Source: Indibacter alkaliphilus LW1
GTDB taxonomy: Bacteria > Bacteroidota > Bacteroidia > Cytophagales > Cyclobacteriaceae
Length of the DNA stretch: 64,000 nt
Reading direction: 5' to 3'
NCBI RefSeq assembly: GCF_000295935.2
Contig: NZ_ALWO02000037.1
Span: 336,259 to 400,258 of the forward strand
Position 1 is the first letter of the stretch; every line of letters begins with the position of its first letter. The notes beneath the pieces were generated by a model. The model had not been told where the DNA came from and made no database searches. It worked only from the letters and a program-made list of their open reading frames with translations. A program made the translations under genes and the position numbers. Below, in pieces: positions 8,503 through 18,700 of the stretch.

Positions 8503-9084
8503 TTACCCCTCCCACTCCTTCAAAACATCGTAAACCAAATGTACAGGAAGCCCCATGACGGTAAAGTATGAACCTTCTATTTTCAGTACACCTATGTAGC
8601 CTATCCATTCCTGTATTCCATAGGCTCCGGCCTTATCCAGAGGTTGGAAAGTCTCTACGTAATAATCAATTTCTTTTGCTGTCAGGGATTTGAAACTTAC
8701 CTTGACTGTATCGGATAAACTTACAGTTTTATGGGTAGACTTGAAGGTAATGGCCGAGATTACCAGATGCTCTTTCCCGGAAAGAGAACGGATCATAGCC
8801 CTGGCTTCTTCCAGATCTCCAGGTTTACCTAAGACTTTGTCACCTACAATGACCACTGTATCTGAAGTAAGAAGGATTTCATCGGAGCGTAAATCATCCT
8901 GAAATGCTGCGGCTTTTTTCTCAGACAAGTATTCCGCCACTTTTTCCACAGGCATTTCTTCTGGAAAATCCTCCTTAACATCCTTGGTCCTGACCTCAAA
9001 ATCCAATCCAAGCCCCTTCAGCAATTCGGCTCTTCTTGGGGACTTGGATGCCAGTATAAGTTTTTTTGATCTTAAATCTATCAT
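8503..9084 (-). CDS. maf: Maf-family nucleoside-triphosphate pyrophosphatase
   Basis: A 193-residue Maf/YhdE protein. Family members hydrolyse non-canonical or excess nucleotides (dTTP, UTP, m7GTP) to monophosphates as a house-cleaning step. Seen here are the N-terminal LILASKSPRRAELL signature, the middle LLTSDTVVIVGDKVLGKP segment with its catalytic aspartate, and MIRSLSGKEHLVISA. Its start overlaps the DUF1015 stop by 4 bases, so it is the last gene of the minus-strand accC-DUF1015-maf operon. The 155-base gap beyond it (8348-8502) shows no gene or clear hairpin. Confidence 0.93.
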   Translation of the reverse strand: MIDLRSKKLILASKSPRRAELLKGLGLDFEVRTKDVKEDFPEEMPVEKVAEYLSEKKAAAFQDDLRSDEILLTSDTVVIVGDKVLGKPGDLEEARAMIRSLSGKEHLVISAITFKSTHKTVSLSDTVKVSFKSLTAKEIDYYVETFQPLDKAGAYGIQEWIGYIGVLKIEGSYFTVMGLPVHLVYDVLKEWEG

Positions 9085-10403
9085 CCTTTGAATGCTTGAT
9101 AGGGAAATGCAAAGTCTTCTTCAGCAACGGATGCAAAAATCAACCCTGATAGCGTTTTGGGGTAGAAATAGGTGGATTTTTGGGGCATGGTAAACCCGCT
9201 TTTGCACACATCCAAAACCTGAGTCATGGCCACATCTTTAGTAATTACAGCAAAAGAGGCTATCCCTTTTTCCACTTTCCCTAAACAGCGTCTTAAATTC
9301 CTTTCGTATTCTATCTTATCGGAAAAACGTTGCTTATCCAAAGGTACACCCAGAACTTTATCAATAAAGAAATAATGCAGCACCATCATATCGACTTCCT
9401 TGACAACTTCTGGAATTGAAAGTTGCATTTCATGAATTTTTTCAGGAATGAGACGGATCTTATATGCATTTTCCGAGAAAATCAAACCGAATGCCCACTT
9501 CCTCTGCAGAATCAATTCTGAGATTTCTTCGACGTCATTGAGCTTTTTGATAATAAACCAAGGCTCAAGTTTTTGAAGGATTTCGCCTTCAGCTAAATCT
9601 ATATTTAAAAAAAGTCTATGAGTCGGTAAAATCCTGAGATTTTTAGATAGTGCATTGGTGAAATACATCATGTGGTAATTATATCCTTCCTGCCCTGTAT
9701 GATCCGGATTTTTTCCAGTCATCTCTTTTCTGAAGGCTATGGCGCCCTCATACCTATGGTGCCCGTCGGCCAAAATCACATGCTTTGATTCCAAAACTTT
9801 CAAAAACTTGCTGATTATATTGGCATCATGAATTACTGCCAAAACCTCTCTTACACCCTGATAATCTTCCAAATCATAGATAGGGTCTTCAATAGCCTCA
9901 TCCATGTACGGTTCCAGTTCATGAAGTGGGTCTTCGTACAATCCGTGGGTAGGACTGCTTTGTATTTGGGTGGCCCTGAGTAAATCTATCCGGTCATTGA
10001 CTGCTTTGGCTATGGTGTTTTCATGCCGGAGCACTACTTTTTCATCCCAGTCATAGGCTCGGATCTGCGCTATGAACCCCTTTCTGCAGGACTCTTCTTC
10101 TTGGCCTGGAAATTTAAAATATTGATAATAGACATAAATACCTGGCAAATCGTCCTGTTTGAGGATTTCTTTATCCTTCCAGTTTTCCAGAGTTCTTGAA
10201 GCATTCTGAACAGGATCAGGACCCAAAGGAACTGAAAGATGAATACTGTTGATAGGATTGGAATAGAGAGCTTCTCTCTGCTTTTGTGAGACCACATCGA
10301 AAAGCGGCGAGGTCAACTCCTCTATTTTTCGACCTAGGTTATCATGGTAGCGCCAGGCCTTGATTGGTAGAATTTCCGCCATTATATCAAACGGTTTTTC
10401 CAA
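9081..10403 (-). CDS. DUF1015 family protein
   Basis: A 440-residue cytoplasmic protein of the DUF1015 family. Recognisable segments are the N-terminal LPIKAWRYHDNLG, the central strongly conserved ILADGHHRYEGAIAFRKEM, and NYHMMYFTNALSKNLRILPTHR. No signal peptide or TM segment is seen. The biochemical function of the family is not securely known to me. The histidine-rich DGHHRYE motif suggests a catalytic or metal site. It overlaps accC by 22 bases upstream and maf by 4 bases downstream, so translation of the three genes is coupled. Confidence 0.85.
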   Translation of the reverse strand: MEKPFDIMAEILPIKAWRYHDNLGRKIEELTSPLFDVVSQKQREALYSNPINSIHLSVPLGPDPVQNASRTLENWKDKEILKQDDLPGIYVYYQYFKFPGQEEESCRKGFIAQIRAYDWDEKVVLRHENTIAKAVNDRIDLLRATQIQSSPTHGLYEDPLHELEPYMDEAIEDPIYDLEDYQGVREVLAVIHDANIISKFLKVLESKHVILADGHHRYEGAIAFRKEMTGKNPDHTGQEGYNYHMMYFTNALSKNLRILPTHRLFLNIDLAEGEILQKLEPWFIIKKLNDVEEISELILQRKWAFGLIFSENAYKIRLIPEKIHEMQLSIPEVVKEVDMMVLHYFFIDKVLGVPLDKQRFSDKIEYERNLRRCLGKVEKGIASFAVITKDVAMTQVLDVCKSGFTMPQKSTYFYPKTLSGLIFASVAEEDFAFPYQAFKG

Positions 10404-11875
10404 TTGGTCTTTTTACCGGCAGCATCCATTTCTGGAATCATTTTAGCTTTATTTCTTTCAAATAACTCCACTGCCAAACCAGCCAACAATTCCATTTCCT
10501 TTTCTGTCCATTTGATTTCCAGCATTTCAGGACTGAAATATTTCTCCACAAACTTAGTATCAAAATCTCCTGATGTAAATGCATCATGCTCTAAAACAAA
10601 CCTGCAAAAACCCAAAGTAGTCTCAATGCCCGTTATCTGATAGTCATCGATGGCATTGATCATCCTCTGAATGGCCTTCTCTCTGTTTTCATCATGAACA
10701 ATCAATTTGGAGATCATAGGATCATAATAAATCGGGATATCCATTCCCTGTTCAAAACCATCATCCACCCTCACACCCGGTCCTTGGGGCTTGATATAAG
10801 TTCTGAGGTTCCCAATGTCCGGAAGAAAGTTGTTTTTGGGATCTTCTGCATATACCCGAACTTCAATGGAATGACCATTGATCTGTAAGTCTTCCTGGGA
10901 AAAACTTAAAGGCTGACCTTCAGCTACCAAAATCTGTTCTTTCACCAAGTCTTTCCCCGTGATCATTTCGGTAACGGGATGCTCTACCTGCAGTCTGGTA
11001 TTCATTTCGAGGAAATAAAAATTAAGCTTCTCATCCACTATAAACTCTACTGTACCTGCACCTGTATAATCGCATGCTTTTGCAACTTTTACAGCAGCTT
11101 CTCCCATAGCCTTTCTCATTTCCGGTGAGACTACTGCAGAAGGAGCTTCTTCTATCACTTTTTGATGCCTTCTCTGAATAGAGCATTCTCTTTCGAAAAG
11201 GTAAACGATATCCCCATGTTGATCACCTAAAACCTGTATTTCAATATGTCTTGGTGAGGTGATAAATTTTTCAATAAAAACCGCACCGTCACCAAAAGCG
11301 GATTCTGCCTCAGAAATAGCCCTCTGCATTTGCTCCTCAAACTCAGCTTCTGATTCAACGATACGCATGCCCTTTCCACCACCACCTGCACTTGCTTTGA
11401 TCAGGATAGGATACCCGATTTCCTGTGCTTTGACTTTTGCTGCGGGTATATCAGTAATGGCTTCGTCTGTACCTGGCACCATAGGAATCCCATATTTGGA
11501 AACAGCATTTTTAGCTGCCAGTTTGCTCCCCATCACTTCAATGGCTTCCGGAGACGGCCCTACAAAAACAATCCCTGCATCCGATACTTTTTTAGCAAAG
11601 CTTGCATTTTCTGAAAGGAATCCATACCCAGGGTGAATGGCATCCACTCCAAGCTCTTTACATGCCGCTATGATTTTATCAGAAAGCAAATACGATTGAT
11701 TGGATGGCGGAGGCCCCAAAAGTACCGCCTCATCTGCAAATTTAACATGTGGGGAATGTCGGTCAGCCTCGCTGTAGACTGCCACCGTAGTGATCCCCAT
11801 CTGCTTGGCAGTTTTCATGATTCTTAATGCAATTTCTCCCCTGTTTGCGATCAGGAGCTTTTTTATTTTACTCAT
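10382..11875 (-). CDS. accC: Biotin carboxylase subunit (acetyl-/propionyl-CoA carboxylase type)
   Basis: A 497-residue ATP-grasp biotin carboxylase, which carboxylates biotin on a carrier protein with ATP and bicarbonate. Signatures are the N-terminal LLIANRGEIALRIM, the glycine-rich ATP loop KASAGGGGKGMRIV, IEKFITSPRHIEIQVLGD, and the active-site FLEMNTRLQVEHPVTEM. At 497 residues it is about 50 longer than E. coli AccC, with an extra charged C-terminus (about residues 445-497), as in stand-alone subunits of three-part propionyl-CoA carboxylases. No BCCP or carboxyltransferase gene is adjacent. It starts the operon with DUF1015 and maf. Acetyl- versus propionyl-CoA use cannot be decided here. 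Confidence 0.88.
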   Translation of the reverse strand: MSKIKKLLIANRGEIALRIMKTAKQMGITTVAVYSEADRHSPHVKFADEAVLLGPPPSNQSYLLSDKIIAACKELGVDAIHPGYGFLSENASFAKKVSDAGIVFVGPSPEAIEVMGSKLAAKNAVSKYGIPMVPGTDEAITDIPAAKVKAQEIGYPILIKASAGGGGKGMRIVESEAEFEEQMQRAISEAESAFGDGAVFIEKFITSPRHIEIQVLGDQHGDIVYLFERECSIQRRHQKVIEEAPSAVVSPEMRKAMGEAAVKVAKACDYTGAGTVEFIVDEKLNFYFLEMNTRLQVEHPVTEMITGKDLVKEQILVAEGQPLSFSQEDLQINGHSIEVRVYAEDPKNNFLPDIGNLRTYIKPQGPGVRVDDGFEQGMDIPIYYDPMISKLIVHDENREKAIQRMINAIDDYQITGIETTLGFCRFVLEHDAFTSGDFDTKFVEKYFSPEMLEIKWTEKEMELLAGLAVELFERNKAKMIPEMDAAGKKTNWKNRLI

Positions 11876-11964
11876 ATATGGGTCTATTTCTTAAAAATAA
11901 GCTTAACTCACGAAGTAAATAAAATAAAATGAGGATTAGAAAGAATATTTGAAATGGAGGTTGA

Positions 11965-11998
11965 TTTTTGCAAGGGTGGTATAATTGTGTTAGTTTTG
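11965..11998 (+). promoter_or_regulatory. Bacteroidota-type promoter for the oxoamine synthase
   Basis: TTTTTG at 11965-11970 and TAGTTTTG at 11991-11998 are separated by 20 bases. This matches the -33 TTTG / -7 TAnnTTTG promoter of Bacteroidota. A start near 12004 would give a ~50-base leader containing a short CGGG...CCCG hairpin. Confidence 0.65.
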
Positions 11999-12056
11999 CC
12001 CGATTTACGGGAAGTCTTTACCCGCATAAAATTGTAAAACATAAACGTCTATAGTC

Positions 12057-13307
12057 TTGGATTTATTTGCAAAATTAGAAACAAACCTTGGCCCTTTGGG
12101 TAAGCATTCAGAACTTGCTGAAGGATATTTCGCATTCCCTAAACTAGAAGGAGAGATTGCTCCAAAAATGAAGTTCAAAGGGAAAGAAGTGTTGACTTGG
12201 AGCCTTAATAATTACCTAGGCCTTGCCAACCATCCTGAAATCAGAAAAGCCGATGCAGAAGCTGCTGCAAAATGGGGAGCAGCATATCCAATGGGGGCAA
12301 GAATGATGTCCGGACAAACAGATCTTCACGAGCAATTGGAGAGGGAGTTGGCTGAATTCGTGGGCAAAGAGAGCTCATATTTGCTCAATTATGGTTACCA
12401 GGGAATTATGTCAGTGATAGATTCACTGCTTGACAGAAAAGATGTGGTGGTATATGACAGTGAATGCCATGCCTGTATCATTGATGCTTTGAGGATGCAC
12501 ATGGGCAAAAGATACGTATTCCCCCATAATGACATAGAAAGCTGTGAAAAACAACTCCAAAGAGCTACTAAGCTGGCTGAAGAAACCGGTGGTGGTGTAT
12601 TGGTAATTACAGAAGGTGTATTTGGAATGACTGGAGACCAAGGCAAGCTTGCTGAAATCACCAAATTGAAAGCTAAATACAGTTTCAGACTTTTGGTAGA
12701 TGATGCCCATGGTTTCGGTACTTTGGGAAAAACAGGTGCCGGTGCCGGTGAAGAGCAGGGTGTACAGGATGAAATTGACCTTTACTTTTCTACTTTTGCC
12801 AAATCCATGGCTTCCATTGGAGCATTTGTAGCTGGAAATACGCAAGTGATCAGATACCTGAAATACAACATGAGGTCTCAGATTTTTGCCAAATCTCTAC
12901 CAATGATTTTTGTAGAAGGAGCACTGAAAAGATTGGAATTGCTCAGAACAAGACCAGAACTGAAAGACAACCTTTGGAAAATTGTGAATGCGTTGAGAAA
13001 CGGGTTAAAAGAAAAAGGTTTCAGCACTGGGAATTCCAATTCTCCTGTAACACCGGTTGTTTTGAACGGAACTGTCGGAGAAGCTGCAACTTTAAGCAAA
13101 GACCTAAGAGAAAACTATAATATCTTCTGCTCTGTGGTGATCTACCCGGTAGTTCCTAAAGGTATGATTATCCTTAGGTTAATCCCTACCGCAGTCCATA
13201 CCCTTGAAGATGTAAAGGAAACAATTTCAGCTTTTGAGGCGATTAAGGAAAAATTGCTTAGCGGTTACTATAAAACCACAGAATTGGCCATTTCTTTTGG
13301 GGAATAA
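12057..13307 (+). CDS. Alpha-oxoamine synthase (serine palmitoyltransferase / KBL / AONS family)
   Basis: A 416-residue PLP fold-type I enzyme that condenses an amino acid with an acyl-CoA. Family residues visible are H138 in DSECHACIID (stacks on PLP), the VDDAHGFGTLG stretch (D215, H218) and the PLP lysine K249 in STFAKSMASIGAF. The N-terminus LTWSLNNYLGLANHPE is typical. In Bacteroidota such enzymes make the sphingoid or sulfonolipid (capnine) base, so a serine- or cysteate-palmitoyltransferase role is likely; 2-amino-3-ketobutyrate ligase is the alternative. TTG at 12057 is the only plausible start after the in-frame TAA at 12042. A good promoter ends at 11998. The histone H1-like gene follows after 98 bases. 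Confidence 0.85.
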   Translation: MDLFAKLETNLGPLGKHSELAEGYFAFPKLEGEIAPKMKFKGKEVLTWSLNNYLGLANHPEIRKADAEAAAKWGAAYPMGARMMSGQTDLHEQLERELAEFVGKESSYLLNYGYQGIMSVIDSLLDRKDVVVYDSECHACIIDALRMHMGKRYVFPHNDIESCEKQLQRATKLAEETGGGVLVITEGVFGMTGDQGKLAEITKLKAKYSFRLLVDDAHGFGTLGKTGAGAGEEQGVQDEIDLYFSTFAKSMASIGAFVAGNTQVIRYLKYNMRSQIFAKSLPMIFVEGALKRLELLRTRPELKDNLWKIVNALRNGLKEKGFSTGNSNSPVTPVVLNGTVGEAATLSKDLRENYNIFCSVVIYPVVPKGMIILRLIPTAVHTLEDVKETISAFEAIKEKLLSGYYKTTELAISFGE

Positions 13308-13405
13308 AAGTCAAAAAAGGCCTTTCTGCTGTTGTTTTATAAACATTTTAACTATATTGAACGGTAAATCAAAACATATCATCAACCTTAAAAATAACTT
13401 TTATC

Positions 13406-13582
13406 ATGAGCAGATTTGACGAAATCAAAGATCTAGTAATGGGTCTGGAAGGAGACTTTGATAAGTTCTACAACAAAGGCAATCAGGCTGCGGGCACGAG
13501 AGTGAGAAAAGGAATGCAAGACCTTAAAAATATGGCACAAGATATCCGGAAGGAAGTGCAGGACAAGAAAAACGCAGGTTAA
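13406..13582 (+). CDS. Histone H1-like small protein
   Basis: A 58-residue lysine-rich protein starting MSRFDEIKDLV, with the core GNQAAGTRVRKGMQDLKNMA and ending KEVQDKKNAG. It matches my recollection of the short proteins annotated histone H1/Hc1-like across Bacteroidota, which probably bind DNA and shape the nucleoid. The codons run ATG 13406 to TAA 13580-13582. A strong hairpin with a T-run follows at 13601. It may share the promoter of the upstream oxoamine synthase or have its own in the 98-base gap. Confidence 0.85.
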   Translation: MSRFDEIKDLVMGLEGDFDKFYNKGNQAAGTRVRKGMQDLKNMAQDIRKEVQDKKNAG

Positions 13583-13600
13583 TATTAGAAAAAGAAATAA

Positions 13601-13630
13601 AAAAGGTGGCTTAATAAACCACCTTTTTTT
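13601..13630 (+). terminator. Terminator of the histone H1-like gene
   Basis: AAAAGGTGG (13601-13609) pairs with CCACCTTTT (13619-13627) across a 9-base loop, and the T-run reaches 13630. It is 18 bases after the stop. Confidence 0.88.
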
Positions 13631-13666
13631 ATGTGCCTAATTTTATTTCAAACACTTATCAATCCA

Positions 13667-13702
13667 AAAAAACCGGAACTTAAATCTTCCGGTTTTTTTT
13701 TG
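13667..13702. terminator. Bidirectional terminator between convergent genes
   Basis: A perfect 12-bp stem AAAAAACCGGAA / TTCCGGTTTTTT (13667-13678 and 13687-13698) with an 8-base loop has U-tracts on both strands. It backs up the 13601 terminator on the plus strand and ends the M1 peptidase transcript on the minus strand. Confidence 0.88.
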
Positions 13703-13715
13703 GTTAAGCTCAACT

Positions 13716-15581
13716 TTATTTTTTCTCCATCTCTACAGATACTTCGAATTTATTGTTAGCCCTATTAATATCAGCCAAGCGCTGACTTGGATCAATTTCT
13801 ACTGATTTGATATCAGAGATTGGCCTGTCAAGGGTAATATCCTTAGAAAGGTCAGTCCAAGGCCATTTTACAGTTTTTAAACGTGAAGGCATTCCTTCTT
13901 CTTCCGGCTTTTCGCCCCGCATGATAACCAAAGGCATATAGATAGTCTCTTGGCTTCCATCCTGATAGGTCACTACCACATCAAGTGGCATGGGGGTCAA
14001 ACCAACCCTTTCCAAAGCTATATTGGTTTTGTTATCTCCAGCTGCCTCCACTTTTTTGATACCGTAGTCGATTGTTTTGGTGGAAGCAATAAAGTAGTCA
14101 TAATACCAATCCAGTTCCAATCCACTTGTTTTTTCCATCACACGGATCACATCATTGCCATTGGGATGTTTGAACTTGTATTCATCCCACAGTCTCAACA
14201 TGGCTATATCAAAGTTTTCCTTACCCATAATGTATGCCAGCTGTTCTACAAAGACAGCACCTTTGGAGTAAGTCCCTGGTCCATAGGCTGAATTCAAATT
14301 GTAATGATCCCCATGCGTTGTCAATGGCTCTTCATAGCCTGCATTGGCCAGTCTAAAGTATGATCTGTAATTTCCGTCCTGGATGAAATTCTCACTTTTA
14401 TCAAATACTGCATCCATTACCACATTGGTCCCCCAAGTAGTGAAGCCTTCGTCCAGCCAAGGCTCAGATGACTCATTGAATCCCAACACTCCATAATACC
14501 AGCTATGTATCAATTCATGAACTGTCACCCCCACAAGGCTTCTTAAATTTCTATGGCCTGTGATCAAGGTTGACATAGGATATTCCATACCTCCGTCACC
14601 ACCCTGAATTACAGAAAACTGATCATAAGGATATTTCCCAAAATTATCGCTCATAAACTTGATGGCATCTACGGTGTAGCCCATAAGCTTTTCCCAATTC
14701 TCTTCTGTTTTTTCATTCTTGACATAAAGCAAGTGGACCATCGGTCCATTTTCCATTTGGTATTTGTCATGGGTGAATTTTGGGTCTGCAGCCCACATAA
14801 AATCATGCACATCCGGAGCGTAAAAATGCCAGGTCAAAGTATTTCCAGTGGGTGCCGGAACACTTACCTCTTCATCCTGATAGCCATATCCAATTTCATT
14901 GGCGTTTTGCAGATAGCCAGTCCCACCAAGAATATAATTCTTATCAATGGTTATCTTAACATCAAATTCTCCAAAGTTTCCATAAAACTCCCTTCCTATA
15001 TATGGGTTGGCATGCCAGCCCCTGATGTCATAAGCTGCCATTTTAGGATACCACTGAGACATGGAATACCTAATCCCTTCAGCATTGTCTCTCCCTGCTC
15101 TTCTTACCTGCAATGGTACTTGTCCTTCAAATTCCATCTCAAAAACCACAGTCTCCCCAGGCAAGATTGGTCTGGGAAGATCTACCTCAAGAATAGTTTC
15201 TTCGTGATGGATTTTTGCCTGCTGACCTTCCATTTTCAAAGAATTCACTTTCAAAATCCCAATTTCCTCAGGCTTAAGATTCAGGATTCTATCCCCTACT
15301 CTTCTATCAGGATCTGCGATTGTTCTAGACCTAACATCCATCATGCTGTTGGGCTGAAAGGCATTGTAGTAGAGATGATAAAAAGCTCTAAATAAGGTAT
15401 CCGGAGAATTGTTGATATAGTGTAATTTTTGGATTCCTTTGTAAGTATTGGCCTCTACATCCATACTGACATCCATCTCATACTTGACCTTTTGCTGCCA
15501 TCGGTCTTTTTGGGCATTTGTAAAGGTAAAAGCTGCTGATACAACCAATACCAAACTCGTCAAACCTAATCTCTTAATCAT
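13716..15581 (-). CDS. M1-family zinc aminopeptidase, secreted
   Basis: A 621-residue gluzincin peptidase. The zinc site is HELIHSWYYG with the third ligand glutamate in PWLDEGFTTW, and the substrate-anchoring exopeptidase loop appears as GDGGMEYP, a variant of the usual GxMEN. The start chosen is ATG 15581, which gives a clean signal peptide (MIKRLGLTSLVLVVSAAFTFTNAQ leader); the frame stays open 11 codons further to ATG 15614. It probably acts in the periplasm or outside the cell on peptide N-termini. A -7 like TAGGTTTG lies at 15636-15629. Terminated at 13667-13702. Confidence 0.92.
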   Translation of the reverse strand: MIKRLGLTSLVLVVSAAFTFTNAQKDRWQQKVKYEMDVSMDVEANTYKGIQKLHYINNSPDTLFRAFYHLYYNAFQPNSMMDVRSRTIADPDRRVGDRILNLKPEEIGILKVNSLKMEGQQAKIHHEETILEVDLPRPILPGETVVFEMEFEGQVPLQVRRAGRDNAEGIRYSMSQWYPKMAAYDIRGWHANPYIGREFYGNFGEFDVKITIDKNYILGGTGYLQNANEIGYGYQDEEVSVPAPTGNTLTWHFYAPDVHDFMWAADPKFTHDKYQMENGPMVHLLYVKNEKTEENWEKLMGYTVDAIKFMSDNFGKYPYDQFSVIQGGDGGMEYPMSTLITGHRNLRSLVGVTVHELIHSWYYGVLGFNESSEPWLDEGFTTWGTNVVMDAVFDKSENFIQDGNYRSYFRLANAGYEEPLTTHGDHYNLNSAYGPGTYSKGAVFVEQLAYIMGKENFDIAMLRLWDEYKFKHPNGNDVIRVMEKTSGLELDWYYDYFIASTKTIDYGIKKVEAAGDNKTNIALERVGLTPMPLDVVVTYQDGSQETIYMPLVIMRGEKPEEEGMPSRLKTVKWPWTDLSKDITLDRPISDIKSVEIDPSQRLADINRANNKFEVSVEMEKK

Positions 15582-15628
15582 ATAATATTTGGTTTTTTCG
15601 GTAAAATAAAGCAAAAAGCTTTAGCCCC

Positions 15629-15636
15629 CAAACCTA
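15629..15636 (-). promoter_or_regulatory. Putative -7 element of the M1 peptidase gene
   Basis: The minus strand reads TAGGTTTG at 15636-15629, matching TAnnTTTG, about 48 bases before the chosen start codon. No good -33 TTTG is seen at 19-21 bases, so this is only a partial match. Confidence 0.35.
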
Positions 15637-15798
15637 CCGTAAAATTCCCGAAAGTTTCTCCAAGAAATAAACCCATATATCCTGTCAGCTCTGTCAAACC
15701 ACTTGTAAATGATATTGTCCACTAATATTGAAAAACATATTTTCATTGGTATTTAAATAAGTATTTGAAATATTATACTTGTACTATCAGCGATACTT

Positions 15799-18700
15799 AT
15801 GAAAACAAAATTTTACTTAGGAAAACAATTCCAGGTAGCAGCCCTTTTATTACTGCTGTTTGGTTTTATTGGCATTGACCTGTTTGCACAACAGGTAGAT
15901 ATGGCTCAATTTGAAGTCATGAAAGCAAGGGCCATTGGCCCGGCAGGAATGAGTGGGAGAATCACGGCAATAGATGCGGTCGATGACAACCCAAATATTA
16001 TTTATGCAGGATCTGCATCAGGTGGCTTATGGAAATCCACCTCAGGCGGAATCACTTGGACTCCTATTTTTGATGAAGAGAAAGTGCATTCTATAGGTGC
16101 AATCTCCATTTACCAAAAAAATCCAAATATCATTTGGTTGGGAACAGGTGAAGGGAACCCGAGAAACTCACTTAACATGGGCTATGGTGTTTACCGGTCT
16201 TTGGATGCAGGAAAGACCTGGGAATTAATGGGCTTGGAAAAAACCCGGGCTGTCCACAGAATTATCGTACACCCAGATGACCCGAATACTGTTTTTGTAG
16301 GAGCAATTGGTTCACCTTGGGGAGAACAAGAAGAAAGAGGTGTTTACAAAACAACTGATGGAGGCAAAACCTGGAGTAAAATCCTTTACATAGATACCAA
16401 AACAGGAGTGGGAGAAATTATCATGGATCCTAACAATCCGAATAAAATCTTTGTAAACATGTGGCAACACAGAAGGTATCCATGGTTTTTTGAATCAGGT
16501 GGACCTTCATCTGGATTGTATGTAACCCATGATGGAGGAGATAACTGGAAAAAACTCGACGAGAAAAACGGTTTACCAAAAGGAGAGCTTGGAAGAATGG
16601 GTTTAGCGATTTCCAAAGCTAACAGTGAAAAAGTATATGCTTTGGTTGAATCATCCAAAAATGCTCTTTATGTATCCAATGATGGGGGCGACAATTTTAA
16701 AATGGTCAATGACAAACCTGAAATAGGCGACAGACCTTTTTACTATTTTGAAATCCATGCAGACCCAAAGAATCCTGACAGACTTTACACGCTTTATTCT
16801 AGAGTAGGGATGACCGAAGACGGTGGTAGAACATTTGAGCAGTTGTTAACTTATGCTGGCGTCCATCCTGATCATCATGCTTGGTATATTAATCCACATG
16901 ATCCTAATTTTATGGTTGATGGCAACGACGGAGGATTGAACATCACCAGAGATGGAGGCAAGACTTGGTATTTTGCAGAAAATATCCCCGTAGGACAGTG
17001 GTATCACATCAACGTTGATAATGAAGTGCCTTATAATGTCTATGGTGGACTTCAGGATAACGGCAGTTGGGTAGGTCCAGCTTATGTTTGGAGAAGAGAT
17101 GGAATTAGAAATACTTATTGGCAGGAAATTCAATTTGGAGACGGTTTTGATGTTGTTTCTGACCCTGAAGATTCCCGGTTTGGATATTCAATGTCTCAAG
17201 GCGGAAACATTACCCGATTTGACAAACTCACCGGACACAAAAGAGTAATCAGACCAACCCATCCTGATAAGGATGTATTTCTAAGATTTAATTGGAATGC
17301 CGCATTGGCACAATCTCCACACGATGCTGGCACCATTTATTATGGTAGCCAATTCTTACATAAAAGCACAGACAGAGGAGAAACTTGGGAAGTCATTTCT
17401 CCGGATTTAACCACCAATGATCCTGAAAAACAAAAGCAGCAGCAAACAGGAGGTCTTACATATGACATTACCGGTGCAGAAAATCATACAACGATCATAG
17501 CAATTGCTCCAAGTCCAATTGACCCCGATGTAATCTGGGTAGGTACAGATGATGGAAATGTGCAAGTTACCAAAGATGGGGGAAAAACATGGACAAATAC
17601 CGCCTCCAAGCTGACAGGGCTCCCCCAAGCCAGCTGGATTCCACAAATCCAAGCATCAAAATATGATGCAGGTGAAGCATGGATTGTAGCAAACAATTAC
17701 AGGAACAATGATTTTTCTGCCTATGCATACCGAACAAAGAACTATGGTAGCAGCTACGAGCGAATTGCTGATGATTCCAAGGTTTGGGGTTATACCATTT
17801 CGATAGTTCAGGATCCTGAAGAACCAAACTTGGTCTTCTTAGGAACAGAATTCGGACTTTATGTGAGTTTTGACAATGCCAAGACCTGGAGTCAATGGAG
17901 GCATGGTTATCCAAATGCAGTTTCTACTTATGATATGGTCATTCAGGAAAGAGAGGCAGATTTGGTAATCGGGACTTTTGGAAGATCCATCTATGTATTG
18001 GATGACATCAGGCCTTTGAGAGCATTTGCTAAAAATCAAGGCAAAACACCGGACGCAAAAATCACAGCTATCACACCTTCAGATGCTTATCAGGCAGAAA
18101 TTCACCAGCCTCATGGAGAAAGATTCCCTGCTGATGGAAAATATGCCGGAGAAAACAGGGAGTTTGGGGGAAGACTTCATTTTATACTCAATGACCCTGG
18201 TAAAGAAAAGTACGATTCTGTCACAGTAAGTATTTTCAATTCTGCAGGCGAACAGATCAGGACTTTGAAAACCGTCCCTAAGCATGGTGTCAACAGAGTC
18301 ATCTGGAACCTTGACCGCAAATCTTCTGTAGACACACCAATGGGAAGAGGTGGATCTGGTAGAAGTAGCAGAAGTGGATTCAATGAACCAAGTGGAGGCC
18401 CGGCTCTACCAGGCACCTATAAAGTAGTATTCACCTATGGAGATGAAAGCTCAGAAACCAACATCAATGTCAATCTTGACCCTAGAATAGAAGCTTCAAT
18501 TCAGGATTTGAGAGCAAGGGAAGAGTTTATCAAATCTGTAGAACAGCTAGGAGCTGAAGTCATGAAGGCTAGTAGACAGCTCGAAGAAGCCAAGCAAACA
18601 GCTGACAAGATTTTGGCTTATACCAAAGATCTGGAAGGCGATGAAATCAAGGCACTCAACGAAGCCGCGACTGAAATCAAGAAGAAAATTGATAAAACCA

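Noticed and set aside
12423-12845. 140-codon minus-strand frame opposite the oxoamine synthase
   Set aside because: Overlaps the catalytic core of a clear PLP enzyme and has no family features.
14733-15395. 220-codon plus-strand frame opposite the M1 peptidase
   Set aside because: It lies wholly antisense to a well-supported signal-peptide peptidase with HELIH motif. Its translation has no domain and a Phe/His/Ser-biased composition typical of shadows.
17567-17914. 115-codon minus-strand frame opposite the sortilin-like gene
   Set aside because: A shadow created by BNR repeat codons; Trp/Cys/His-rich and not protein-like.
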